This document shows, in pieces, positions 35,075-47,478 of a DNA stretch of 64,000 nt. Made by a program: the position numbers and the translations under genes. The notes under the pieces were generated by a model. It worked only from the letters and a program-made list of their open reading frames with translations. It was not told the origin of the DNA and made no database searches. Position 1 is the first letter of the stretch. Each line of letters starts with the position of its first letter. This DNA comes from Glycine soja (lineage: Eukaryota; Streptophyta; Magnoliopsida; Fabales; Fabaceae), in NCBI RefSeq assembly GCF_004193775.1, contig NC_041006.1, positions 19,776,817-19,840,816 of the forward strand, read 5' to 3'.

Positions 35075-35507
35075 TTATTTTTCTTATGTTTTATTTCCTT
35101 AAGCTTTGTGGTTATTTCTTTAAGCCTTGTATTTTAGCTTTTATTGCTTCATACTTTGGTTATGATTGTCTTGGATGTTTACCATTTTGTTTTGCTGTGT
35201 GTTTGGTTATTTTAGCCTTTGTTTGGCTCTTGACTTAATTTGAATAGACTTGCTTGAAATTATGTTATGGATTATATTGTGGTTTGTCATTTTCTGGATA
35301 TGTTTAAGTTCTTGACTTAGTTCTTTTCTCCAAACATTTTTGACTTTTTGATGTTGCCAAAGGGGGAGAGAACTTAAGGGTAGAATTTATCATGAACTTA
35401 GGCATAAATTCCAATCTTAAGGGGGAGTAAGGGTTGTGAGCACGCATTATCAATTGTATATCGTTTATCTTGATTTCATATTATTGTCATCATTAAAAAG
35501 GGGAGAT
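35075..35507 (+). other. Old Sirevirus 3' region with repeated polypurine tracts
   Basis: Non-coding, T-rich. Contains ccaaagggggagag at 35358-35370, taagggggagtaag at 35418-35431, and aaaaaggggagat at 35495-35507 directly before the LTR. The multiple-PPT layout matches the young Sirevirus. Confidence 0.75.
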
Positions 35508-36699
35508 TGTAGAAGCATATATGATATGAAGTTTTGATGATGTCAAAGTTAAGTGTGATTCAAGTCAAGAATTCAAAAATGCAAGAAGAACGATGTACTT
35601 AGTTGATAGGATCTTAGAAAGAATTCCTTAATTGATACTGCATAGATTTGGCTAAAGGAAATATTTTAAAAAAGTTTTTAAGAACAATTATTTTTCAAAA
35701 TTATGATATTTCCTCTCTGGTAATCGATTACTAGAGGATGTAATCGATTACTAGTAGCTAAATTGATTTCTGAAACAATTTACAAATTTTTATATTGAAT
35801 TTAAAAGCCTATAATCGATTACACAAGGTATGTAATCGATTACCAGAGGTTAAAACTGTTTATAACGGCTTTTAGAAATTTGAATTTAATTTTTTAAAGC
35901 TTGTAATCGATTACAACATTGTGTAATCGATTACCAGACATGAGAAATTCAAATTTCAAGTCTGAAGAGTCACAACTCTTCAGAAACTAACTATGTAATT
36001 GATTACAACATTTATGTAATCGATTACCAGTAAGGAATTTTCGAAAATAACTCCCAAGAGTCACAACTGTTCAAGAAGTTTTTGAATGGCCATCGAAGGC
36101 CTATAAATAGGTGACTTGGGATAGGAAATTCCTTAGAGTTTTTTTGAACAACATTGTCTTAGCCTCTCCAAACCAAATTGTCTTATTACTCTCAAAATAT
36201 TCCTTGGCCAAAACACTTGCAAATTCAATAAGGAATCTTGATCGATCTTCAATTGTAATATCCTTCTCTTGAAGAGAGAAAATTCTTATTCTTCTTCTTC
36301 TTATTCAAAGAGATCTATTTAAGAGACCGAAGGTTTATTAAGTTGTAAGGATATCTGAACACAAGGGAAAGGTGTCCCTGTGCGGTTCTGAGTTTGTAAA
36401 AAACTTTTTACAAGATAGTGGAAATCTCAAGCGGGTTGCTTGGGGATTGGACGTAGGCATAGGAGGTGGTCGAACTAGTATAAAATCTGAGTTTGCATTC
36501 TCTCTTCCCTTAAACTTCTTTTATTTGTTGCTATTTATCTTTTTCTTTAAAGAAGTTTATTTTTGAATTGCCTTTTGAGTAATTCATATTAAGGGTGCAT
36601 TGTTAATTCAAAAAGAGAGTTAAATTGTAATTGGGAATAATTTTTGTATCTTAATTCAACCTCCCCCTTCTTAAGATAACTGAGGCCACTTGTCCAACA
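35508..36699 (+). repeat. 3' LTR of the old Sirevirus
   Basis: Starts tgtagaagcatat after the PPT, ends cttgtccaaca, 1192 bp. About eight copies of GTAATCGATTAC or one-base variants lie between 35720 and 36030. TATA box ctataaatag at 36101. The G/C-rich ctcccccttcttaag end is typical of the lineage. The 5' LTR is absent, so no TSD test. Confidence 0.85.
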
Positions 36700-36941
36700 A
36701 ATGTGTGCCTAAAGCAAGTTGTAGTGTACTTGAGTGCACAAAAGAGACTTGACTACTAGCTTAGTGCATGAAGTATGTAGAAAGGAAAATAACTAAAGTA
36801 GTTTATCAATATTTCTTGATAAGTTGGTCATACACATTTAATGTTGCATTTAGTTCCCCAAATCCATGATTGTGTGATCTCTCTTCTCCTTCTATCATTT
36901 GTTTTCTTTATCTGTTTACGTATTTCTAAGCCTTAAACTCA
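36700..36941 (+). repeat. Truncated 5' LTR of copia element 2
   Basis: Right end of a copia LTR (ending cttaaactca), directly abutting the Sirevirus LTR. It is followed by a mutated primer site, gggtatcatagctt, at about 36948-36961. Its left part is missing, probably where the Sirevirus inserted or by deletion. Confidence 0.5.
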
Positions 36942-37064
36942 ATAAATGGGTATCATAGCTTCAGCTCAGATCTGTTCCACATCTACTTCATGGTGGGTCT
37001 AAGTTATCAGAGATCAAACATTTTGTTTTAGTTCGTGTTGCGTCTTCTAGATTTGATCAAGAAG

Positions 37065-38575
37065 ATGGTCAAGACAATCATGATTGAGAAATTCACAGGG
37101 AAGAATAGCTTCAACCCCTGGCACATCTAGATGTGTGCCTTGTTGAAAGAACAAGGAATTTAGGCATTTCTCTTCGGTCAATCGTCAAAGGCTGATAAGT
37201 CAGTTCTTGAGTTGCAAGATGAAAAAGCTTGCTCGTTGATTCTTTTGTTGTTATCTAATGAAGTTCTTTATGAAGTATCTGAAGAGAAAATTGCTTTTGC
37301 GTTATGGCTCAAGCTGGAGAAACTCTTCATGACAAAATCAATCTACAACAAGTTGCTTTTGAAACAATGTGTGTTTGGCCTCCGAATGTGAGAATGTACA
37401 CCACTAAAAAAACATCTTGATGAGTTAAACTTTGTTCTGATGGAGCTTTGTGACATTGATGCCAAGATAAAAGATGAAGATCTGGAAATGATTTTGTTAG
37501 CCTCTCTCCTCCTTTATATGAGAATTTTGTGAGTTCTCTTAGTATTGGCAAGGACTCCATTACACTTGGAGAAGTCAAGCCTAGTCTCTATTCCAGGGAG
37601 CTTCGATTGAAAGCTTTTGGTAATGGTGATGAAGCCTTTGCATCTAGATTATCAGTGACTAATTTTGCTAGATGACAGAAAAATAAGAAAGAAAAAGGTA
37701 GCAAGAAGAACAAAGTTGATCTAAAGGACATCTGTAGTTACTGTAAAGAACCTAGTCATTGGAAGAAAGATTGTTTAAAGAAAGTAAAGAAATATTTTGT
37801 TGCTTTAGTGGTTCAAAATGATTCCTCATCAAAAAACGATTTGGTTTTGGTTGTTGTTGGTGAACAACCACAACAATATTCCGAACAATGGGTATTGGAC
37901 TCGGGTTATTCTTATCATATGTGTCCACATAGAAGCTTGTTAGTAATGCAAGTCAGTCGGCATAGGTTCTATACAAATCAAAATGCGTGATGGGATTGTT
38001 AGAACCTTAATTGAGTTTAAAAAAAATCTAGTTTTCGTGGGTGCCATGGATTCAAAAGGTTTTTCTTGCTGAGTTGAAGCTGGAGTTATGCAAATCAGAG
38101 GAAAAAGGAAGTTTAAGGTAATGTAGAGGACCAAGCAAGGAAATCTATACATCCATCAATGGTCCACTATGACAGGATCCATCTCAACTATTTCACAAGC
38201 TGGGAGTCATACGTCCAATGGTCGTCCAATGATAATTCTCTGTTGTATCTGCATCTGGGACACATGAATGAAAAAGGACTATAAATTCCAAGCAAGCGAG
38301 GCTTACATGGAAACCATAAGGTGGGATCTCTTTAGTTTTGTGAGCACTATGTCTACAGGAAGCAAAATCAGACGAAATTCCCAAAGGTTGTGCACACTAC
38401 AAAGGCCACATTGGACTATGCCTATTTTGACTATTGGGGGCCTTCAAGAGTTCCATCACTGGGAGGCACAAGGTACTTCCTCTCCATTATTGATGATTAC
38501 TCTAGAATGGAACGAGTATTCATGATGAAGCATAAATCTGAAGCTTTCAAATGTTTCAAGTATTGGATGCTTGCC
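37065..38575 (+). pseudogene. Copia element 2: gag, protease, start of integrase
   Basis: ATG 37065 begins a UBN2-type Gag (TIMIEKFTGKNSFNPWHI, then a stop). There are many stops and frameshifts. A CCHC knuckle CSYCKEPSHWKKDC lies at about 37735-37775. The protease reads QWVLDSGYSYHMCPH at about 37887-37930. The integrase zinc-binding area has LYLHLGHMNEKGL, and the core starts with YAYFDYWGPSRV and IIDDYSRMERVFMMKHKSEAF at about 38400-38550. It stops abruptly at ~38575 inside integrase. The continuation, starting roughly 15-20 residues further along, is at 54690. Confidence 0.75.
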
Positions 38576-38579
38576 ATCC

Positions 38580-41100
38580 TTACCCCGAGGCTCTGTGTTG
38601 GATGGGGGAAGGACCACCGCTAGCAGCAATCCTATTCCTCTGGGCCAAGCGGAAGATGTTCATATCGGTACTAGCTTGAGTCATGATTCCTACAAAATAG
38701 AACAAGTGATAAATGAACAAGTTACAGCAAGGAACCCATAAACAACCAAAATAAATATAACTAACCCTCAAGATCTCGAATAGGATCTGGAGATTGGAGA
38801 AGCGACACTAAAGGTCAACCTGGAAGTCACCAAGGGAGCATTCCTAGGAAGTCAAGGTCTCAATGTTCATTGGCATTTAGAAACTCCTTCGAATACTCAT
38901 CATAATGACGAGGGCACTACTGCTTGTATAAGGGAAATAAGGGGTTTCCCACCGAATCATAGAAAAAATTCTTTCCAGTTATTGGCCTAATAGTTACTTT
39001 GAAGTTGTCATACCCTAATTTCATCCAGGGACGATCATTGGCCAACATTTGGATTCTTGTCGGCTGAATTGAGCTGCTTAATGTTAATTGTCGCGCAATC
39101 CATAGAGTTTTGTGATGTTTCAGAAGGAAGTGTGCAAAATACTCAAAATGGGGGCAAAATGATCACTTTGGGGACATTTTCCAGCCCTTGGGCCCACTAG
39201 AAAGCTTAGGGATGAAGCAACCAGCTCGCTTGGGCGACCTAGGTTGCTTCTGGAGGAAGTAAGCAGCTCGCCTGGGCGAGCTGCTGTGCAACCTCCTCTC
39301 CTCATTTTCCTATAAATAGACGTGAGGGGTTGAGGGGAAGGGGTTCAACATCATTTGTAAGAAGTTTTCACTGAAATTAGTGAGAAGAAGGAGAAAGAAG
39401 AAGAAAAATCAAGGCTGAAGCGCTTCTGTAACGCTTTTGTAATGTTTTTGTGATCAATTTCGTGATCGTTCTTCAATCTTTGACCGGTTACTTTTCTATT
39501 TTGAGGTTTTGAATTCATTCTATGCACCCTTAGGGGTCCATCCTTGCTTTGCATGTCTTCATCTTCATTCTTCTACCATCGGTGGTCTTTTTCTTTTTTT
39601 TAAGTGAGTTTTGATCCATTATTTAGGCTGTAATCTCACTTAATCAATGTTAAAATGAATTTCAACCGATCGTTTGTGTTGTAATTTCATTTAATCAATG
39701 TTAAAATAAAATTCAACTGATTGTTTGTGTTATAACCTTGGTTAATCATCAAAAAATAAGTTTTAACTGGTCATTTACTTTGAAAGTTCTCTTTTAATGG
39801 GTTGGAAAATAACTAAGTGAAACCAAAACTAAAATCAACTCATAATCAAGCTTTTGTCCACAAAAAAATCGCTTGAATCCGTTCAAAGGTCCAACGCCTT
39901 AAGCGGTCTTTTTACCTTTATCGGTTAAAACAAACCATTTAAAAGTCTAAAATCAACACTTTGCATAATTTTCTTGCTTTTCAAAGAATAGAGTAGGTCT
40001 GAGTTCCTCATTGCGATTCAGGATACGTAGGAGCAAGAGCCCCACTCTTATCGACCCCAAAAAGATAAAAAAACGTAAAAAAGGGAAGATAAAATAAGAT
40101 TGAAGTCATGATTTTGCACATTTGATTAAAGGCTTCCGTCCTTTGTGACGGATGCGTAGGGTGCTAATACCTTCCTCGGGCGTAAACAACTCTCAAACCT
40201 TTCATCCTTGGAAGACGCGCCCGTGAGCCTCGCGTCACCCTCCCGCCGGAGGGTAGGTTGCGACAGAAGTAACCAGCTTTAATTTTTTTGTAAGACATGA
40301 AAGTACGAAACAAAAGACATTTCCATATCTAGATCAAGGATACCCACTAGGCTTTGTCTTGAAAACGACGATAAAAGTAGTGCAGAAAGATTATGGGCAT
40401 CGTTGGCACAAAGTTATACAAGCAGAGTGCACAAAAAGCTTGCATGGCCGCCCATCCATTCGAATGAAGTTATGTTGGGGCCACATTCAAGATGCACAAG
40501 ACACCCATAATGAAGTTATCAAAAGGGACTCTTACATGTAGGCCGCAAAACAAGCAATCATACATATATAAGAAGTCCCTATTCATCTTGTATCTATTCA
40601 TAAATATGAACTTCGGGGGAGGAGTAGCATCTGATCAAATCGTATGAAGGTTAACCAGACAGTATTTTGGTTTTGTTATTGTACTAATCGGCAATCGGCT
40701 CAAGAGGTTGAGCATATCCGACTCGTGGGTGTATCTGGAGAAGTAGGTACCTACCTCACCATCAACCCATGTGTACCTAAGAAGCATGATAGGGAGAGGC
40801 ACACTTGCCTCCTTCAACGCAAGGTGCTCCTTAGGTTGAGATCTAACTTCCGTTAAAGGCCTCAATTGGGCAGCAACAACTGCAACCAGAGTCGTAATGT
40901 TCTCGCCCACTCTTTCTGGTAGTTGGTTTATAAATGTCGAGAAGTCACTCGACTCCCTTTTGGTGGAAGATTCACCTACTAAGGTGGAAGAATCCAATCC
41001 CAATGAGTTGGAACCGAAAGACCCCACCATGACCTCTTCATCATACCCGCAAACTTCTGACCCATTACCGACCGACTCCCCAGACAAACCTTTGACCAAA
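38580..41100 (-). pseudogene. 'Putative gypsy-type transposon' ORF (PF04195-like), split by a solo LTR
   Basis: Minus-strand gene in pieces. 41099-40635: an open 154-codon block including YTWVDGEVGTYFSRYTHESD and LLSRLPI. 40560-40272: VRVPFDNFIMGVLCILNVAP, NGWAAMQAFCALC, FHVL, with stops. After the solo LTR, 39005-38770: FKVTIRPITGKNFFYDSVGN and PLFPLYKQ. 38700-38590: MTQASTDMNIFRLAQRNR. The order and wording match the legume proteins annotated as putative gypsy-type transposon / Transposase_28; their function is not established. It probably belongs to the minus-strand element whose LTR and primer site are at 54102-54628. Confidence 0.6.
39006..40266 (+). repeat. Solo LTR (gypsy, tgtcataccc type)
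   Basis: Begins tgtcataccctaattt and ends ggttgcgaca, 1261 bp, with perfect 5-bp TSD gaagt on both sides (39001-39005, 40267-40271). TATA box tataaata at 39311. There is no internal sequence next to it, so it is the product of LTR-LTR recombination. Orientation is taken from the TATA box. Confidence 0.9.
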
Positions 41101-41309
41101 ACACTTATTTCTAGTTTACAACACGTACCTCAAAGAAAAAGAATTTACAACATAGCACTCGGCTAAGAGCAAAGAGTAAAGTAAGAAGTGAAAAATGCAT
41201 GGGGTTCCCCCCTTTTTATGGGAGTTGGGCTTGTGAAAAGGCCCAACTGACAACCTCTTCCCACCTTCTAATCAGAATAAATCTATGGCTAGGAGCATGA
41301 GGCATTTCT
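41100..41309. other. Unassigned non-coding interval
   Basis: Probably leader of the minus-strand gypsy-type element; no recognisable coding signal. Confidence 0.4.
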
Positions 41310-44267
41310 GATGTAATCCTCTCAAGGAGGGGACCCATCACCAGAGCCATGGCTAGGAGACTCCAAGAAGATTGGGCCAGAGATACAGGAGAAGGCCCTA
41401 AGGTTCTTATGAGCCTTAGGGTAGATTTTTGGCCCATGGGCTAAGTATGAGCCCGCTTATCTTTGTACATATTAGATTAGGGTTTCATTATTTTTGGGCC
41501 TTGTATTTAGGGCTCCATAGTGTAGGGAGGGTACCCAGTAATGTAGGACTTTTTAGTCTTGTATTTTAAGGTGCCTAGACTAGTTTTTGTATTAGGGGTA
41601 GTTTTGTAATTTCACATGCATTAAGTGAATAATATTTGATGTGTGTTGGGAGAGAAATTTAATTGAATTGGGAGAAGCCCAATCCAAATAAATTTCGGAC
41701 CAGCCTAAGGGGGAGGTGAGCATTTGCTTGCTACACCCCATTGCCACATCATATAGTCACACTTTGCGAATATCCTTCATACTTGACATGCCTCATGACA
41801 CCTAAGCACACTTAGTGAAGAATCTTGGACTTAATCTTGGATTTGTGGAGCCAAATCTTTGGAACCAAAATTTCACTAATTATGATTAGTGAATTTCAGC
41901 TATGGTTCAGCCCACTAAAGCAAATTTGAGCTCCAAGAGAAGAAAGCAATGTGTGTCTCCTAGAAAAAGCATCTGCAACCATATTGGTCTTTCCCTTTTT
42001 GTATTTGATAACATATGGAAATTGATCTTGGAACTCTACCCATTTTCCATGCGTCTTGTTTAACTTGCATTGCCCTCTAATGTACTTAAGTGATTCATGA
42101 TTACTATGAATAACAAACTCCTTGGAAACAAGGTATTGTTCCCAAGTTTGGAGGGCTCTAACTAAGGCATAAAGCTCCTTATCATTTGTAGGGTAGTTGA
42201 GAGTGGCACCATGGAGTTTCTCACTAAAGTAAGCAATAGGGTATCCACCTTATAACAACACAGCTCCCACACCAGAGGCATCACACTCTAGCTCAAAAGT
42301 TTTAGAAAAGTCAGGGAGAGCTAGAACGGGTGCCTCGATGAGCTTTTCTTTGAGCAAAGAAAAGGCTTGCTCTTGTCTCTCACAATTCATTAACTTGAGA
42401 TTCAATTTCCTTGGTCTCTTGAGGATTAGTCCTATAAGCTGGCCTATTAGGAAGGCTTGTTCCTAGGACTAAGTCTATTTGGTGTTCTATTCCCCTAAGA
42501 GGAGGTAACCCGGGGGGTATCTTTGGGAAATACATCACCAAATTCCTGTAAGAGTTCTTGGACCTTTGGGGGAATAGTCTCAAGTGGGGGAATTTTGGAA
42601 GTGCTAAGAGAAGTCTCCCTTGAGAGGAAAAGGTAGAAAGATTGCTTGAGAAGAAGAGCTTTCTTAATATCTCCTTTTGTTGCAAAATGACTCTTCTTCT
42701 TTACAACTTTCTTAGTGGAACACCTTTCCTCTTTTTACTTCTCCTTGACCTTTAGAGCTAAGAACTTACTATCCCTTTTTTCTTTTGTTTTTCTAAATTT
42801 TCCTCATCCCTATTGTCCTTCATTGTAAGTTGATCCTTAGCGACCTGTGAAGGTGTTTGAGGATGCAACACAAATTTAGTGCCAAGATGGGTAAGGGTAA
42901 TCTCATTAGTTAGGCCATTGTAAATGTTCTTCCTATCAAATTGCCATGGCCTTCCTAAGAGAATATGCCCTGCCTCCATACGAACTATATCACAATTAAC
43001 TTCATCCTTATACATCCCAATGGAGAACAATACCTTTAGTTGTTGGTTACCTATCATTTCCCCTTGCTCATTGAGCCATTGAAGTTTATAAGGTTTTGGG
43101 TGGGGAATGATATTGAGGTTCAACTTGGAAAGTAATCTTGTGCTACAAAAGTTGCAAGAAGATCCACTATCCATAATGAGAGAACAAGTTTTATCTAAAA
43201 TTTTGCATCTTGTATAAAATATGTTCTCTCTTTGGGATTGGGATAGATCACAAGATTGGCCTCAAAGGAGCCTTCTAACCATTAGGAGGTCACCTTCTTC
43301 ATGGGGGTAGACATCCTCACTAGACTCTTTACCCCTTACTTCATCTTCACTTCCATTAAAGGAAGGGGAAGAAGTAGTCTCCTCTTGACTACAATAAATG
43401 TCTTGACCCCTTATAATCATGGTTTTCTTTGTGGGGCATTGAGAGGCAATGTGACCTCTCCCAAGACATTTGAAGCATTTAATGTTGCTAGTCCTTGCTT
43501 GGGAACTAGTCTTAGGGGTGAATTTCTCTATGGTCTTACCTTTATCTTCTTTGAGTTTTGAAGGTGCAGCCCCCAAAATTCCTTGGGCTTGGTCCTTCCT
43601 TGGATAAGAGTGAAAGCCACAAGATTTTGAAGAAGGATTTCTTTTACGTTGTTGCTCCATTCTTATACAAAGTTGGACTAGCTCATCTAGGTCCCTATAT
43701 GGAAGGAGTTCAACCTTGTCCCTCACATCCATATTAAGCCCCACTAAGGAACCTAGCTATGCTTGTTGTTTCCTCCTCCCTAAGTCCAGCTCTTAAAAGG
43801 AGTAGTTCCATTTGTTGTCTATATTCTTCAATACTCATACTCCCTTGTCTAAGCCTTTGGAGCTTGTCCATAAGCTCTCTTTCATAATAGGAGGGAATGT
43901 GCCTCTTCCTAAGGGCACTCCTAAGATCATTCCAATACTCTACTGCAGGATCCCCATGAATCTTTTTTTCCTTAACAAGGGAAGTCCACCAATAGAGGGC
44001 ATACCCTTGAAAGCTAAGGGTAGCCAATGGAACTTTTCTTTCTTCACTAATATGATGGCAAACAAAGAGTTGTTCAATTTTCATTTCCCAATCTAGGTAG
44101 GCCTCAACATTATCTTTTCCATGGAAATATGGGAGGCTAATGTTAACCTCTTAAGGTCTTATATTCCTTCCTCCTTCTCCATTCGGTTGCCATTGATCTT
44201 TGAGGAGCAAAGGTCTTCATTGATCAAGAAGATCTAAGGCCTACAAGCTCCACATGGAGCTACATCA
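41310..44267. mobile_element. CRM-like element 2, rearranged with inverted internal domain
   Basis: Flanks are plus-oriented pieces of one CRM-like LTR: 41310-41843 (start tgatgtaatcctc) and 44161-44267 (end gagctacatca). Between them lies an inverted block: 41844-41918 is the LTR middle in reverse, and 41919-44160 is the internal gag-pol region on the minus strand. Inverting 41844-44160 would give LTR start, gag to RNase H, then LTR middle and end, so integrase and most LTR copies are also deleted. No matching TSD (atttc versus gtttt). Confidence 0.7.
41919..44160 (-). pseudogene. Gag-protease-RT/RNase H fragments of CRM-like element 2
   Basis: Minus-strand order: gag 44160-43734 ([40 protein letters not shown]), 43744-43262 ([18 protein letters not shown]), protease 43174-42758 ([26 protein letters not shown]), RT start 42685-42380 ([30 protein letters not shown]), then a deletion to RNase H at about 42340-41919 ending [19 protein letters not shown] sequence. 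The RT catalytic core is missing. About 90% alike to CRM-like element 1 by eye where they overlap. Frameshifted and dead. Confidence 0.75.
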
Positions 44268-44305
44268 GTTTTGGTACCCAACATGGGAAGTTGAAGAAAC
44301 ATGTG

Positions 44306-45385
44306 TGATGCGTCATTATTTTCTCCTATTTCTTAACCCATTTTGTCATCATTTTAATTATTGATTAGCCTTAATTGTCAAATTAATTATGCAGTTTTAT
44401 CATTTGGGCCTACTTGACTACTTTTGTGTTTTTAATTTAATTTCAGGAGAATTAAGCAATTGGGCTTGAATCCGGAATTGGGCTAGGACTTGAAGAGAGC
44501 AGAAAGATTTATTTTATCAAATCATATCTTATCCAGATTTTATTTCATCTAGATTTTATTTCATCCAATCTTATCTTGTCCAGATTTTATTTTATTTATG
44601 GGCTTGGACTTAAAACAGATTTGTAAGCTTTGGGGCTGAGGACCTATATAACAGCACCAGAGTTTTAGTTTAGAGAGTTTTTTGGGAGGAGAATAATTCT
44701 AGGATTTTAGAATTCCAGTTTTTATTACTATTCATGCACTCTATTCATGTAGAATAAAATTCGTTTTCTGCAATTTTGTTTCTGCTTCAATCAACAATTT
44801 CGTTTTCTACTGATTAATGGAAGGCTAAGTCTCCAGCGTTGTTTTCTCTTGAGGATCAAGCACAGCTCTCTTTGAGGTTTTGTTATTAATATTAAATTCT
44901 GATAAGTTTTTCCTCTTCACCAATTACTCTGTATTTGTTGTTATTAATCCATGCATGCTTAGTGCTTGATTAATTGTCTTTGCGCTTAATTTACGTTCAT
45001 GCTTAATGATCAGTTTCGTTCATGATTAATTGGTGTATGTGTTGCTTAATCACATAATGACAGCCTTATGTTAATTTTCGCTTAGTAATTTAATTTAGGG
45101 TTGGATTAAGTGGTTGAACTGGTTAGGGATAAATCCTCGTAACCTAGGATAAGAGACTTGCTTGTGAATCAAGAGGGAACAACATGTTTTAATTCTGTTA
45201 TTTTCTAATTAAAATTTGCTTGCTGTTTAATTTACAAAAACAAACAACCCCCCCCCAATTCGTTACTGTTTTATCACTATCTGTTATGAGCGTTTGGTTG
45301 ACCATTGCTCGTTGGGAGACAACCTAGGATCACTTCCTAGATACTACATTTTTAATGTTTATTTGATTGGGTACGGCCTCGATCA
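44306..45385 (+). repeat. 5' LTR of Athila-2
   Basis: tgatgcgtcatt ... cctcgatca, 1080 bp. TATA box tatataa at 44645. Contains a short minisatellite of atcttatccagattttat-like units at 44520-44590, fewer units than in the 3' LTR. Confidence 0.95.
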
Positions 45386-45389
45386 AATT

Positions 45390-45407
45390 TGGCGCCGTTG
45401 CCGGGGA
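45390..45407 (+). promoter_or_regulatory. Primer-binding site (tRNA-Asp)
   Basis: TGGCGCCGTTGCCGGGGA, perfect complement of the plant tRNA-Asp 3' end, four bases after the LTR. Confidence 0.93.
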
Positions 45408-46108
45408 GCAGTGGTCAAAGGTCATAATAGTGTTTAGTTGTTTTGAGTTTAGCTCTGTTGTTTGGTGTGTGAGTGTGTGTTGTTTTTGTTTTGTGTAGTA
45501 TTCTATTTCGCATTTTAGTCGCGTCCCCTGTTTAGCGCTTCCCTGTTTCAGTTGCTCACAAAATTGCGACTGATTTTGTGTAATGCTGATTTTTTTTGTG
45601 TAATGCTGTGAACAGTGTTTAGCGACTGAACTAGCGACTGATTTTGCAATTTAATTGGCGATTTTTGTTTTGATAGTTAGAGTTGTTATTTTTGGCTGAT
45701 TTTTTGTGTGGTAGTTTCTTTTGATCCATATTTTGTGTGAAAAATACCAGAAGAACTTGGTGTGGCTGAATATGAGAGATGCAAAAATTTTGGGGACTTG
45801 TGTTTAGAAAAACTTTAAACGGCCATAACTTTTGCTCCGGTGCCATTTTAAACTTGAAAAATCAGTCATTTACTAAGTTTTGTTTTTTAATTTTTTTAGT
45901 ATTATTGTCTTATTATTCTATACTTTACTTAGGCATTTTTCATAGTTAGACTTTGAATTTTTGTCTGAAAATTTTTGTGCTATCTTTTCATGATTTTAGG
46001 GTGTTGCTCACAAAATTTCAGCTCATTTGGATATCTTTGACTATAGTTGTAGTTTTAACCCTCCCCTTGTGCTTGTTTGAGAAACACATGATTTGCTGCA
46101 TAGAGTGC
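45408..46108 (+). other. Athila-2 leader
   Basis: Non-coding region before the gag ATG; shares blocks with the Athila-1 leader, such as gcgactgattttg repeats at 45565-45645. Confidence 0.65.
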
Positions 46109-47478
46109 ATGACTAGGGGCAATCTAGGTGATTTACAACCCTTTGATCTTGAAATAGATAGAACCATTGATAGATTAGTTAGGCATAGTGTGCATCCTGG
46201 TCATTTTGTGCATTTTGAGCATTTTGAGCATTCTAAGTATTCTGTTGCTGGTGATTCTGAATATTCTAATTTTGAGCATTCAACTACTAATTTTCATACT
46301 GAGAACATGGCTCAACCTCCACCTCGTGAGAGGACTCTTAAGGAGATGGCTACACCTGATTTCACTTATGAAAGCTTGTGCATTCAATATCATGATGAGG
46401 GTGTTCCACATGTTCTCAAGATTGGACTAATACATTTGCTGCCCAAGTTTCATGGTCTTGCAGGTGAAGATCCTCATAAGCATCTTAAGGAGTTCCATAT
46501 TGTTTGTTCCACCATGAAGCCCCCTGATGTCCAAGAAGATCATATCTTTCTAAAGGCTTTTCCTCATTCTCTGGAGGGAGTGGCAAAAGATTGGCTATAC
46601 TACCTTGCTCCCAGGTCCATTTTTAGCTAGGATGACCTTAAGAGGGTTTCTTGGAGAAATTCTTCCCTGCATCTAGGACCACTTCCATCAGAAAGGACAT
46701 TTTAGGCATCAGGCAACTTAGTGGAGAGAGCTTGTATGAGTACTGGGAAAGATTCAAGAAATTGTGTGCAAGCTGTCCTCACCACCAGATTTCTGAGCAA
46801 CTCCTTCTTCAATATTTCTATAAGAGACTTAGCAACATGGAGAAGAGTATGATTGATGCTGCCAGTGGTGGAGCTCTTGGTGATATGACTCCTACTGAGG
46901 CTAGGAATTTGATTGAGAAGATGGCTTCCAACTCCCAAGAATTCAGTGCAAGAAATGATGTTATTGTCCTTAGAGGAGTCCATGAGGTGGCCACGAATTC
47001 ATCTTCATCTACTGAAAATAAAAAGCTTGAGGGAAAACTTGATGCCTTGGTCAACCTAGTAACTCCGCTTGCCATGAATTAGAAATCTGCATCTACACCT
47101 GTTGCAAGAGTCTGTGGTCTATGTTCTTCAGCACATCACCATACAAATCTCTATCCTTCTTTGTATCAATCTAGAGTCAATGAGCAACCTGAAGCATATG
47201 CTGCAAACATTTATAATAGACCCCCTTAGCAGCAAAACCAACAACAACAGAATAATTATGATCTTTCAAGCTACAGATACAATCCAGGTTGGAGGAATCA
47301 TCCAAATCTAAGATGGACAAGTCCTCCACAACAACAACAGCCTGTCCCTCCTTTCCAGAATGCTGCTGGTCCAAGCAAGCCATATGTTCCTCCTCCAATA
47401 CAGCAGCAGCAACAACAACAGTCATAACAAAGACAACAAGCAACTGAGGCTCCTCCTCAACCTTCCTTAGAAGAGTTA
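46109..47478 (+). pseudogene. Athila-2 gag
   Basis: ATG 46109 (MTRGNLGDLQPFDLEIDRT). The His/Glu repeat segment is HFEHFEHFEHS here, different from Athila-1. Capsid domain through DWLYYLAPRS, then TAG at 46628-46630 where Athila-1 has a Trp codon, and a one-base frameshift just after. Open again at 46651-47082 (SGESLYEYWERFKKLCASC, TEARNLIEKMASNSQEF). Another TAG ends this at 47082. The zinc knuckle CGLCSSAHHHTNLY has lost its last Cys. A Gln/Pro-rich tail (47220-47450) precedes the protease. Confidence 0.8.

Noticed and set aside
35716..36030. CRISPR-like spaced repeats (GTAATCGATTAC)
   Set aside because: Plant LTR palindromes with irregular spacing, no cas genes, and TATA box plus PPT/LTR context.
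45390..45407. tRNA-like sequence
   Set aside because: It is only the 18-base primer-binding complement of tRNA-Asp, not a tRNA gene; no cloverleaf around it.
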